From Phyllostachys edulis (lineage: Eukaryota; Streptophyta; Magnoliopsida; Poales; Poaceae), in assembly GCA_036346405.1 (NCBI GenBank), contig CM070562.1:74419482-74483481 (forward strand): 64,000 nt of DNA, given 5' to 3'. Below the pieces are notes generated by a model that did not search any database, had not been told where the DNA came from, and saw only the letters and a program-made list of their open reading frames with translations. How positions within the stretch are numbered: the stretch's first letter is position 1; each line of letters begins with the position of its first letter. This document shows positions 33,864-46,551 of the stretch, one piece after another. Both the position numbers and the translations under genes were made by a program.

Positions 33864-36800
33864 TGTAACATCCCAAATGTATAATTAGGGTTAATCAAGT
33901 ATAATTATATGTGTAGAAATTAAAACTTTTTCTCACATCTTGAAAAACCCAAAAATCTCATGTGATTTTTGTCCAAGAGTTGTGTAATCCAAAAACACAA
34001 AGCTCTTGTTGACCAAAAATCAAACTCATTTTCCAATTATCTTAAATCTTGTGCCAAACATTTGGAATGTATTTTTCTTGGTCCCAAAACTGATGTGGGA
34101 CCCCTTAAAAAAAATATCATGAGTTATAACACTTGTTGATAATTTTGGAGGCAAAACAATCCTTTAAACAACCTTCATGAATTTCCTGAGAAAAATGCAT
34201 TGCATAATAACCTCTGGAAATTTTATGCAAGGTTGATCTCATTGTCAGCAAGCTCCAGTTAAAATTTCATCAAATTTGGAGTTCATTTGCTATCTCAAAT
34301 AATTCTGGTAAGTTTCATTTGTTAAAACTAAATTTAAAAGCCTACAATGTTCCTTGGGCTAGCCATATTCAAAGTTGGTCCAGCCCAACCATGTCTGCAC
34401 CTCAGCAGACCCCATCTCCACCTTGATCAAGTCGCAGCCGTTGGATTTACATCCAACCGCCACGACCTCCTCCGCGGTCAACACCGCAAGGACCTCCCCA
34501 CCTCATGAGGTCGTAACCGTTGGATCAAAGATCCATGGTCATGACCTCCCCTGTGTGTTAAACCTCAAAGACCTCCTCGAGCTGTTAAACCATCGCAGCG
34601 AGGTCATCCCACCTTGTTGAGGTCGTAGCCGTTGGATCAAATCCAATAGCCACGACCTCCTCCTCAACATACTCAGTCAGGTCCTCCCACCTGCGTGAGG
34701 TCATTGCCCTTGGATCCAAGATCCATGGTCACGACCTCCTCCTCTCAACCTAAACTAAACCAACCTCCCACCTAACCAAGGTCGTAGCCATTGGATCAAA
34801 TCCAACAGCTCACGACCTCCCCGTGTTATCAAGCACTCACAACCTCCCCCATCTTTTGTTGTGCACCGTTAGATTAAAATCTACGGTCACGACCTCCTTT
34901 TTTTGCCTGTTGCGCAAGCTCAGGACCTCCACCTCTTTTGATCGGAACCCTTAGATCTAAATCTAACGGTCCTGACCTCCCTTGCCTGTTGCGCATCATA
35001 TCAGACCTCCCCGGTCATTGTGTGCCCTTGGATTTAAATCCAAAGGCCATGACCTCCCCTCATGTTTTTTTGATCGCGTGCGGTTAAGTCCTCACCGGAG
35101 GTGCAGTTGGATGGAGATCCAACGCTTTGGACCTCTGTGCCTTTTCCTCACGTGCGCTGCGATTGAAATCGGAGGGCCACGACCTCCCACCCTTGATCGT
35201 GTGGTGGGACCTCCTCCCGGCCACTTAAAACATAACGGTTCAAAATGAGATCCGATGGTTAGGACCTCCCGTGTCTTATCCAGCGGTCATAAGGACCTCC
35301 TGTTCTTCTCCTTCCTCTGGCGCGCATGCGTGCTCTGGGCAGTGGAGTTAATCGCGCCAGAGCCTCTGCACCTTTCTTGACTCTTTCTTGACCGCATTTA
35401 ATGCAGTCGACTTTCACCTATCAGTCAAGACACCGCCCCCTTGTCAACCTTTATGTCTTGTCCACCCCATGGACCAACCCAGTGGGCTAAGCTCACCATG
35501 GAGCTTAGCCCCACTCCATAACCTTCACTCGGGCTATAAGTCACCATTGGGTTCCTCCTTAGCTTCTTTGGCACACTTCTAAGCTCTAAGCTTGCACCGT
35601 GTCATTTGAGCTTTCCTCTCCTCCCCTCTTGGCGCCATTGTTGAGAAGCTTGAAGCTCCTCGGTGGACAAGGGTCCTGGAGTTTTTCCTCCTTTTCTCCT
35701 TGCTTCCATTTGTGCCCTACCCTCTGGGACCAAGGCCTAACTTGATATTGTTGGGCATTTGCGAGAGGGGACAAAGTGGAGCTTGAAGTTGAAGCTTTGG
35801 CCGTGGAGCACCCTTCCTCCCAAGACCGGTCCTCCCTTCCTCGACCTCCTCAGCACCTTAGGACCTCCAGGTACTCCCTGATAGTCCTTTAGCGCTGGGC
35901 ACCCGCATGTATGAGGTCGCAGAGCTTTTAAATTGGGCACACGCTTGTTTGCCTGTCGCGCGGAGCTTCCCTTTTGCATTTTGGATTTTGCCGTGTGCTT
36001 GTCTTCGTTGTCCTCTCCGGCTCGCCGGCGTTCAAGGCCGTCGCCACCGTTGAGAGGAGGTCCTTTGGGTGCGCATGGTTATTGCGGACCCAATGGTACC
36101 ATTGGATCTCATGGCGAGGTCTACATCATGGCGATGACCACATCTTCTTCGGGATTTTGTCGGACGTCCCGGCGTGTCATTGTCGTTTTAGGACAAAGCT
36201 TCACCATTTTAATGTGCTAATCATTTGCTCCCATCATTGTAATCATGGGGCGTCTTAACTGCCTTAAATCCACCCTTTAATGCGTGCATTTAAGACCTCC
36301 AGCGGACCTCCTTGATGTCCAGGCGCATTTATTCATGTCCAAGCGGCGTCGCGAAGTTAAAGCGCTGGTGCAGGACGTCCAGACCTCCTCCGAGGAGATC
36401 TGGGCGCCCAAGACCTCCCTTGCGCAATCGTGGCCGCCAGACCTCCACGGAGGTGCAGAGCGTTAGACCTCCCTTAGGACCTCTCCGCAGCCATCTCAGC
36501 CGTTCATGACCTCCCCGGGTAGATCTTGACCGTCAAGGTCCTCCCTCGGACGATCTGAACCATCGAGGACCTCCCTTGGAACATCTGGACCGTCCAGGAC
36601 CTCCCCTGTGAGGTCCTGACGATGTAGATTTTCCTCAGGGAGATCTTGATAGTTTGGACCTTCCTTTGGAAGATCTCAACTGTTGAGGATCTCCCCTTTA
36701 GAGCTGGTCCGTTCCGGACCTCCTTTCCATGTTGTGGTCCGTTGGATTTCCCATCTACGGCCACGACCTCCCCCTCACCTCGCGCATGTGAGTTGCTAAG

Positions 36801-39205
36801 AGGTCCAGGACCTCTGGACCTTCACGTGCGCGTGTGTGATGTTCTCCTGGGAGGTCTTGAGCCGTTGGATCTGAGATCTGTGGCTCACGTCCTCCCATAC
36901 CCTTGTGAGTTTTAGAAATTCCAATGAGGTCATTCAAATTGTGTTAGCTCTGTATTGAACTTGACTTTAATCCAAAAATGATTGTAAGTTGAGTTCAGCT
37001 CCAGAGCACAGTTGCCATCAGGTTTTAAAACTCCCTTTAAATATACACTCAAAAACAATACTTAACTTGTAAAATACATAACTAATGCTCTATAGATTAT
37101 TTTTGGGTGAGACCAACTTTGTTGGTTTCCTCTCTTAGTGAACTCACTGTGAAAATTAGTCTTGAGCATGTTGCTGCTAGGAAAATGAGGACTTGTGCAT
37201 TATAATTTTGTTCAAGTTCTTGTTTTTGAAAATTTGTAGAGAGTGCAATATAGCTCCAAATGAGATGAACTCAATTGTGTTATTCATCTCATGAGGTGCT
37301 GGTTTTACAGTAAAAATTTCAGCTTCACTTCTATTCTAGAAAATTTTGCGATGAACAGTAACATATTTCTAATTAATAGGCTGAGCAGAATTGTTTTGCT
37401 CATATCTTTTGCATTGAGAATCCAAATCCACTGGTTCTTGTTGCAAAATTTCCTAGAAATCACCCTCTTGCTGCTGTAGAAAATTCAGAGAAGTTGGAGT
37501 TCGTTTGTTGTGCTGTCTTTGTTGTGTTTCGTCGTTCTTATCGGTTCTTTCTCGCTTTTCCGTTAGGCTTCGACATTTGTGGTGATCCCGAGAGTGACCC
37601 TCCGCAACAAAGTGACCACCAGCAACAAGGCAAGCAGTTTGATCATTTCCATCATTGTCCCATTACTTTAAAGCTTAATATATCGTTTTACTTCTATGTA
37701 TGCATGCTACTTTGTGTTAAATGTCGCTAGCAAGCCTATAGTTGCATAATCTGTAGGAATTGTTTATCCTCTACTACCATGAGCCTAGGTTATTTGCTGT
37801 GGTGGGAGCTCGTTGGATGAGCTCTTATCACTTAGTAGTTTCGATTTAAATTGCTTAGACATGCTTAGTTATCGATAGAAATGGGCGATCATCGACTTAG
37901 TCGATGGTCTTAATCACTCAAAACTGTTTATTACTCTTATATGTCCAGCACTTGTGCTTTGATTAATTTGTAAAATCAAAAACTGAAAATAAAAGATTGA
38001 TTTAGACTTGGGCATATTGGATGGATGGCGTGGTTTTTGGATGTGGTGGTATGCCGGGTCCCTAAGGACCGAGTACTTGGGTCACTAAGCCAGCGATTTT
38101 GCGTACTAACCACACGAGGGCATATGGAACCCTCTTGACTAAGTACTTTGGGCGGTGTTAATTGGGGTCGCTCGGTTGGTGTGTTTTAAAGATAAAATGT
38201 GTGTGTGATGTGGGAGGAGCATTAGCTTCGGGAAGGTTGTGTGATGTCTCCTTCTCCCGTGGGTTGTGCGACTCAGAATTAGCATTGTCCATTGAACTGT
38301 CTCGTAGGACTTAGCCGTGCAAGCATACCTATGGTAGTGTGCCTAATGGAAAGGCGATGCGGCGTGTGGGTGCAGTGGTACACCTGCAGGGATAAAACTA
38401 TTCGAATAGCCTCGTCCTAGGTTATGGACATGCTTGGTAAGGTCGTTCAAGACTAGACTACAACCTTTAATTAAAACTTGACATGGTTGGTATGAACGGG
38501 GAGTTCATGCTATTGTTGTGGTGACTTGGGTTAGTCACTTCCAGGATTGTTCTTGTTGTTGTTATTATGTTATTATCTCGTTGTTACTTCAACATTTAAA
38601 AATGCTTTGTCAAATTGCTTTCAATCTATTATGTTATTGCAAATAAATGTTGCTTTATGCTAAAATGAGTCCAAAGCCTCATCCACTTAAATAAAGCTTG
38701 CATGTAGCTATTTATAGTTCTGTTATCTCACACGTAAGTCTTGCGGAGTACTTTATGTACTCATCTGCCCGTGGTTGTGGCAATTTTTGTGGCTTTTGTG
38801 CAGAGGAAGAAGGAGAGCTCCAAGAGCCTCTCTTTTGTGCTACGTGTTGCAGTTTCTTGACGACTAGCTTGGCGGTCGGTCGAGATGCCTAGGGTTAAGG
38901 CACACCGATTGGCTTTGTGTTATAGCCATCTTTATGGCACTTTTGCTTCATTGTTATCTTTTTGTAATTATTGCTATTTGGCCTAAGGGCCTCTCTTTTG
39001 TAATATCTATTCCATATTAATGTTAACCTCGGTTTAGTGCTTATGTACTATGTGTTGTATGGAATTGATACATTCTTTTTTTGTGAGGTATGTATCTGCG
39101 CATGCGGGAGTATACATCTCTCGAGACTGGGTTTATTTGGTTGATAATACTAGGGTCAATTGGATGACTAAGTATTATGAGCCTAATAAACGTCGGGGTC
39201 TCACA
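33864..39205 (+). repeat. 3' LTR of the T1 element (5342 bp)
   Basis: Collinear with the 5' LTR throughout. The first 250 bases differ from it only by homopolymer lengths. It carries the second palindrome array (34425-36900), TATA-like site (35535-35540), mini-exon (37567-37629), hairpin (38746-38762) and final exon (38804-38892). Confidence 0.95.
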
Positions 39206-39210
39206 TATTG
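39206..39210. repeat. Target-site duplication, right copy (TATTG)
   Basis: Identical to 23372-23376. Confidence 0.93.
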
Positions 39211-42200
39211 GCTTAGTTTTGCAAAAGAGACGCAACAATTTACAACCTACACATACTAGTATTTCAAGTGCCATTTCAAAATCAGATTTGAAGTAGAAGT
39301 AAAGCATGTGAATAAGTAGTAAATTGAATAACAAATAAATCATACAAATACCAAAGTGGCTGTCCACTTTGATACAACAACAAACAATGAACATCCCATT
39401 CATGACGAATACCAAGTTATAACCACAATTTTAATTCCAAGTCTAACAATAAGCAGCCACAAACTCAAGCGATCGTCCATAACCGTGGACACAGCTATTC
39501 GAATAGATTTATACCCTGCAGGGGTGTACTACTTTACCCACATGACGTGATTAGCCCGTAAGCCTCTAGATGCCTCCGAAAATAGCATACTTCCTATGGT
39601 ATGCCGGCCGGATAAACCAAGACTTAGTATTTTTCAGCAAGTTAATATCATTAAGTTGACTCGCCCATGCGCAACGTAATCCCGCTTAAGTGCAGGCTAC
39701 CCACCTACTAACTAAACGGGCACGCAAGTTGTGCCGGGCATACCGACCCAATAAATAAGTTTAAATAGTGCTCACCCGCACCTTATAGAATTGCAATCGG
39801 CATCCTACGAAGCATATATGCGATGGAGCACATATACGTCCTCGCACCACCAGTCATCAACTTAACAACACCAACCCCTTACTTAACCAAGCAGTGCCCA
39901 TACACCGCGTATGATAGCACAAGTTTTGCTTGAACCGTAGGTACCCAAGGTTCGGTCCTTAACTGTCCAAACAAGTCTACCACTTTCCCAAGTCTCGTGC
40001 ACAAAGTCACCATCACTAACCATTACTTGTCTAGACCAATAGTTCATTTAAATTGACAAAATTTAACTCAATAAAACAGATACGAAGATCTGAAACAAAA
40101 GTATATAATGAAAGTTGTGTGTATCCCATTATTATCGGGTTATTCCCGACAATCAACTACTGGTTCTAAACTTGCATGGCTAAGCAAACCCGAACATTAT
40201 ATAATTCACACAATCCTATCTTAAGTATGTGGTACTAGAGTTATTCATGATTCAAGATAAACCTCAAGGAGTGGGATATAGCTATTCTACACATCACAAA
40301 AATAGCGACATTAACAAAATAGCATGCAAGCAATTATCATTGCACTAACTTAACAAAACTAGGATCAAATATGATGCAAAAATAAAGTTCAAATGATGTT
40401 TGCCTTGCTGGTAGCTTAGCTGCTCTCCCTCAGTAGCGTATAGGTCAATATCGATAGGCTTGGGATCTATATAAATACAATATTGAATAAACATCGAGAA
40501 ATAAATTAAAAATGCTCAAAAATGCATGATTTTTCTACAGTAGCTAAATCATGATTTTAGATGGATTTAGGTGAAAGAATCATTTCATTTGGATTTAGCA
40601 TGTGAGAGTTATTACGATTTGAATTTCAGCTTTCAACATGCCTTCCTTGAGCAATTTAATTATGAGGTCAAAATTTTGTGGAGCAGTAGAGGGATCAAGG
40701 ATTATATAGATAATTAGAGAATATTATTAAAAGACTAAAACATTTGAGTTTACCTTATTTGGAGTTTTCAAGATTTAGTTATGAATTTCTAAAGTTATCA
40801 GCATTTCCTTTTGTAAAAATAATAGCGTTAATGGATCATTTTCAAAAATAATACTCTCTGCTATAGATATAAGTTTGAAAACAATTTTAATATGAAGTTC
40901 ATTAAAAATGAAAATTACCAGAAGTGGTTTCACCTATTTTGGAGTTAAGATGAATTTGTTATGAATTTTTAAAGTTATGCATATTTTACAGTGTGCAAAT
41001 AATTCACTTTCGGATTTTCTAAACCGTTTAATACTTTTCTTACCGGGCGCGCCTCTAGCCACGGTCATTGACCAGTGGGCCCTGGGTCATGGATTGACTC
41101 GATCAACAATGACCCAGCCCAGCTGCGAATGAAACATATTTTATAAAATACGCTTTCCGATTACAAAAACGTACTTCCTAGTTAAGCATATCAAGAATAC
41201 GTTTTCCTTAAAGGAAAACGTATCCCATAACTCTACAATATCACTTAATCGTCCATGGGCCCACATGTCATAGGTACTAGGCTGATCATGACTCAGTTTT
41301 AACCAGATTCCGACAGTGATCTTCATCATTAATTACTAATCATTGCAATTAAGATCCTGATTAAGCCGCTACAGTGCCGGTCGAGCGTCCGACAACGAGA
41401 GTCTTGGCTTGCCCGATGGCTCGCCGGTGCTACGCACCACGCCAGAGTCGGCCAAGGCACGCGTTTGCTCCGCAATAGTGCCGCGCACCTCTGGGTGGTG
41501 GTGGCGGCACCAATGGTGGCCTGTATCGGCGGCTAGCCGGAGCTAAGCGACGGCGTCCAATTCGGCAATTGTGCATGCAAGAAGTAAAGCTCTGTAGCGG
41601 TCATTCAGTGAGTGCTAAGGTGTCTAGGGGCTAAATGGGAGCTACCTGAGCAGAGGAGGGTGCTCGAGGAAAGCTGGAGTGGCTGGAGCTGCGTCAGCAC
41701 CGGAGAAGAAAATAACAGCGACGAGCTCCAACGAGGAGAGGAGTCCTTGAGCAAAATATGGAGAGTGAGTGATCAGAAAGGATTAAAGACCCTATGAGGA
41801 TGCAAAGGTACCAAGGAATTGAACCACGGCTTACCGGAACAAGATAGGAGTCGAAGGGTTGGTCCTAAGGCCGAAAGCACGATTTCTTCAAATCAAAGAG
41901 AACCTACCGTGCATTATAAAAATTAGTTGAGGGGAAGTTAATCTTAGGTACAGAGGCACCTGGTGATGAGCAAGGTTTAGGATAATACATCCCGAACACG
42001 GAGAAGCCACGGAGGTGTCCTTCAGAGCGCGCTCTGGAAAAAGCCGAGAGCTCGTAGATGAACTGAGCTCTACAAACAAAGACAAGGGCTTAGCTTAGCA
42101 AAAATGGAAAGTTCATGGAGCAAGGAGTCGAGGGCAACCACCCGGTGGGAGCTTACCCTAGAGATGCCGGCGGGAGAGCTTCCCTTTCCTCAGCCACCGA

Positions 42201-43172
42201 GAGGAAAAGTGAGGAAGAACGGGATGCCGAGGGGGTATTATCCCCAGGGAGATGACGGAGTGGAGGCGGCGTCAAGTGAGGAACGTCCCGGAGTGGTCAA
42301 CGGCAGCGGCGGATTGACAACATCGAGTGGTCGTTCTGTGCGCGTCGGAGTCGCTCGGTCGTGTGGCGTGGAGCTCCTGCGCGAAGGTCAGGGACGAAGC
42401 TGACAGCAGGGGCCCACTCTGCCAGTGACTCAACGGCGTGTGTGCGAGTTCGAGTAAGTGGGTTGGCGCGGACCATTGGATCTGAACTGGACGGCTAGGA
42501 TTAGAACAAGGGGCGCTCAAATCGTCCCGAAGAGGTACGCGATTTGGGCCGTTGATTTCCAAACGGACGGCTCAGATTTAATGTGAGCTTCGGACCGTTG
42601 ACCTAAGATCTGATGGCCCGTGTTCGATGGTGCATTTAGGCGGTTGGGCTGAGCCGGTTCACTGAGTCGGACTCGAACCCGATGAATAGTGCGACTGGTT
42701 GGGTTTATGGTTTGACTGAGATTTAAATTGTTTTCTCCACTTTGACCAAGGTGCTAAAAATAGAAATAAATTTCCTAAAATTGTGAAATAAATCACAGGG
42801 GTTCCTGGGAAGGTCTAGTATCTATACAAATTATGAACTCCCACTGTCCATGATATAAAGTGTATAATTTAAATTCAAACTTAATGTAGGTCATTGAATT
42901 GTGTTTGAATTTTCTTAGGGTCTAAACCAGTCCCAAAAATTTGGGAAAAATTATGTTAATTCATTATACTAGTTCTAGTATTTGAATAAATTATTCCCAA
43001 GTGATTAACATAACGTTTGGTTTTTGCCTTTGTTTGCAATTACATTTTAAGGTATAGGTTTTACTCTTAGTCCAGATTTTCCAAGTGCAATATGTAAAGT
43101 AAATGCTTGAAAACAATGATGCATGCTCATGAGATGCTTAATAATTCTCTTTATTAATTTGGGGATGTGACA
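39211..43172 (-). repeat. T2-family LTR, minus strand, right fragment (its 5' part)
   Basis: Continuation of the LTR at 23018-23371. On the minus strand it starts TGTCACATCCCC at 43172. It holds the candidate mini-exon 40466 to 40404 (63 nt, starting DPKPIDIDLYATEGEQ) after TATATAG, with donor AG|GCAAA. The 39480-39620 stretch aligns with 58910-59040 of T3. Near 42470-42640 it has CCGTTGGAT/ATCTGATGG-type inverted repeats like those in T1. No protein gene is evident; scattered short frames are not conserved. Confidence 0.75.
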
Positions 43173-44261
43173 TAGAGGGAGGTCTAGTGGTGCTCACGGA
43201 GGGAGGAATTGACGAGGTTCGCCGGAGAGGAAGTGGCGGCGGTGGAGGCGACATTGGCCGGAACCGGGGAAGAAACTGGGTGCGTGGCCTCCCAGTGGCG
43301 GTAGCTCCAAATTGACCGGAGGAATTGCCTCCTTGTGGTGTGAGGCACGGCGTGACTCGCTTGGGAACGCACGGGGACCACTGGCACGGCCAGGACAGCG
43401 AGCGGCGGTCCAGGCGGTGCAGTGCGGCATTCGAAGCTTGCTCAATTTGGAGAGGGAAGTAGCAACATCGAAGAAGTGGCTTTGAGAGCTCCCTACTTAT
43501 AGGTGAAAGGGGCGAAGGAAGCTATGCATCGACGTGGGTGACAAGTGCGACGGTGCTGATGCGTGGCACGCATGCAACTCGACCGCGGGCGTCATGGATG
43601 GTGCGGCTGGGCGTCAGGATGGGCAAGGTATGGACATCGGCAGAAACCGCGGCGGGTTGGCCGAAACCAGGGGCGGCCTTGATGCACTGGCGCGGAGACG
43701 CAGCCACGTGGCTATGGCAGCGAGCTGCCTAGAGTAGCGCTGGCTTGGAGCGTAAGGGCGTGTGGTAGAAGATGCCTGGTCAGTGGGGTCCACTGGCCAG
43801 TGAGGGAAGAGGACAATTGATTTTCTAGAATTTTTGAGATTGGCTGAAAGGTTGAAGGAATTATTTGATATAGAAATATAGCTCTAAAATTCATGAAGTT
43901 TTTAGGAGAGGTTAATGACATAGTGTATATTGTTGTGTAATTTTCATAGGATTTTATATGGAGTATATTTTTATCTAAAAATCTTTCAAGTTTTCTGTTG
44001 TATGTACTTTTATTGTTGGATGAGAAGAAAGTTTCAAAACATCCTTCTTATTTTGCTGACAGTATACTTATACCAAGTTTGTATTTTTAATTATCCTATT
44101 TTTTTAATTTATTTTGATCCTTAATAAATTTTATAAAGCTAGAATTTGATACTCAAATTCTTTATTCAGACAAAAAGCCTTGCAAATAAAATCCATCAGA
44201 AGTATTAAAAAGTTCACATTTTTATATTTTTGAAAATATGCCCAAATTTCGGGCTGTTACA
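43173..44261 (-). repeat. Minus-strand gypsy LTR fragment
   Basis: Its right edge reads GGGCTGTTACA (minus-strand LTR start TGTAACAGCCC at 44261), and it is cut on the left by the T2 LTR start. No polypurine tract follows, so it is a solo or nested LTR piece. No coding sequence is seen. Confidence 0.6.
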
Positions 44262-45941
44262 GAAATTGTGGTTTCGAATTGACTGGGAACAAGGAAAGTG
44301 CTTTATGGCCATGGCGAGGAAGTACGACATTGAACGTGTTGAGGCAAACTTAACGGTGTAGATGGTTTGGCTAGATGACTTTCGATAGCGACGCAGTCCG
44401 ACGAAGAAGACTTTCGGCGGGCGGCGGCCTGACGTTGGTGTTTCGGGTGAACGAAGAGGAGTTAGCGGGTGAGGTTTACGGCGAAACGAAGAGAGAAACA
44501 CGGAGAATGCAATGCTCACCTCAGTTGTGGTGGAACGCGCAAGGTCGGCCGGCGGCGAGGAGAAAGGCGGTGACGCGGAAAATGGACCAAATAATTAAAA
44601 TAAATTAAATAAAATCTAAAAATTATAAAATAAATACTGAAAATTAGAGGATGAATTTAGATGAATTTAGGAGAAAGAATAAATGTATTTGGAGTTTGCA
44701 TGTGAGAGAACGAATTTTTGGAATAAATAACATGTGTATGAACAAAGTGCAAAGCAAGACTAGATAATTTTTACTATTTATCAACATGCTTCAGCCGAAT
44801 AGCAAGCTTGGAGCCAAGGAGAAAATAAGAAATGGTGGCCGGTGGAGATGGAGAGGGGTGGTGATCTCGTGGGTATGAGTTGAGGGAGGAGAGGGGCACC
44901 TTGTGCTCCTCTTTATATAGGGGAGGAGGTGCTCGAATCAACAGGTAACGCATAAGAATTAATGAACAGTTTCTAGTTGCAAAGAAGAAAAAAGAAGCTG
45001 TAAAATTGATTACATGTCATGGAGGAAACGTGCAATTGATGGTATGGTGATGTGCGCGACGTTCCTCTTCAAACGGAATTCATTTTAATGGATTGAATGA
45101 GGAGAAAAGGGGAAAGAAGAGGCCGGTAGCCATTAATGGAGGTTTTGGAGCTCGGTTATTTGGCTGCACAGGGAGCAACAAGGGGGGAGAGGGGAGGGCA
45201 AGGGAGGGCGGTGGTGGCGTGCAGGGGCGATCTTGATCGGCAGTGGTGGCCGGAGGTGGCAAGGGCGTCGGCGAGGTTGGTGGCCATGGGCGGCCATGCA
45301 CGGCTCGGGATGGTTTGCAACAGAGAGACAATGCTTCGTTGGAGAAGAAGCTAGGGGAGACAAAGGAGTAAATAAAAGTATAAAATGAAGGTTATAGTTG
45401 ATTGAAATAAAAGAGGCAAGATGGCAGCACATTGCATAAGCTCCTCACGTCAAGTGAGCTGGCCCATGGAGCACTTTCGGGATGGGTTACACGCCAGGGA
45501 GGTTTGAATTTTTTTTCAAAATTAATTCAGATTAAACAACAAATCAAATAGATTTTTAGAAGATAGCAAATAGAGTCTAAAAATTCAAAAAAATTTCTAG
45601 AATTGTTTTGAACTTAGATAAAATATTTCCAACTTATAATTGGTAATAGTTTTTGCCCATAATTTATTTTGGCTTCAAAATAATTAGGAAAAGGTTTTAA
45701 AATTTCAGAAATTAATTAAATTTTTATTTTTCACTTTAAATCCAATAAAAATCCTAGAAAACTCAATAAATTTTCTTTTTGACTTTAAAACCAAGAAATT
45801 AAATAATTATTTTTTCTTCTTTTAACAAATAAAACTCTTTTTAAATTACGTAAAATCAAGGAAAATCTTTGTGACCATAAAATTCAATAAAATAATATCT
45901 TTATTTATTTTTATTTTAGTAAAAAACTTTGGGATGTTACA
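44262..45941 (-). repeat. Minus-strand gypsy LTR fragment
   Basis: Its right edge reads GGGATGTTACA (minus-strand LTR start TGTAACATCCC at 45941). The 44590-44720 stretch resembles 40500-40620 of the T2 LTR. It abuts a plus-strand RT coding fragment, which it interrupts. Confidence 0.6.
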
Positions 45942-45943
45942 TT

Positions 45944-46551
45944 TATGAATGTACTGTGATGTCATTTGGTTTAACAAATGCACCAGCATACTTTATGAAT
46001 CTAATGAACAAGGTGTTTATGTAATACCTGGATAATTAGTTTGTAGTGGTATTCATAGATGACATTCTTATTTACTCTAAAAATAAGAATGAACATGAGG
46101 AACATCTGAGGTTAGTTCTGGACAAACTCAGAGAGCATCAATTATATGCTAAATTTAGTAAGTGTGAGTTTTGGTTAAACAAAGTTGCTTTCTTGGGGCA
46201 TGCAATTTCTACTGGAGGAGTAGCAATGGATCTAGGAAAAGTTAGGGATGTTCTTAACTGGAGATAACTCAAGTTAGTTACAGAAATCATAAGTTTTCTT
46301 GGTTTAGTCGGTTACTATCGTCGTTTTATTGAAGGATTTTTGAATATTGCAAAACCCCTCACCGAATTTCTCAAGAAAGAAAAGAAGTTTGAATGGACCT
46401 TTGCTTGTGAGCAAAGTTTTCAAGAGCTAAAGAAGAGGTTAACTACTACGCTAGTGCTGATTTTGCCCAACATTCGGAAAGACTTTGAGATTTTATGCGA
46501 TGCATCAAAACAAGGTCTTGGTTGTGTGTAAATGCAGGAAGGAAAGGTTGT
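45944..46551 (+). pseudogene. Gypsy RT / RNase H fragment
   Basis: One reading frame runs through YECTVMSFGLTNAPAYFMNL, the catalytic [39 protein letters not shown] and the RNase H start FEILCDASKQGLGCV. Four in-frame stops interrupt it (about 46022, 46036, 46265 and 46529), but there is no frameshift. It is cut at both ends by inserted LTRs. It is related to, but distinct from, the T1 pol, and is the oldest host sequence recognisable in this part of the nest. Confidence 0.88.

Larger units (their letters stand above)
23377..39205 (+). mobile_element. Complete T1 Ty3/gypsy element (Del/Tekay-type chromovirus), 15.8 kb
   Basis: 5' LTR 23377-28700, primer site 28706-28718, gag, protease, RT, RNase H, integrase with C-terminal chromodomain, polypurine tract 33849-33860, 3' LTR 33864-39205, flanked by a perfect 5-bp duplication TATTG. 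Both LTRs run TGTAACATCCC to GGTCTCACA. The LTRs (5324 and 5342 bp) are each longer than the internal region (5163 bp). It is inserted in the intron-like part of a T2 LTR. Confidence 0.95.
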
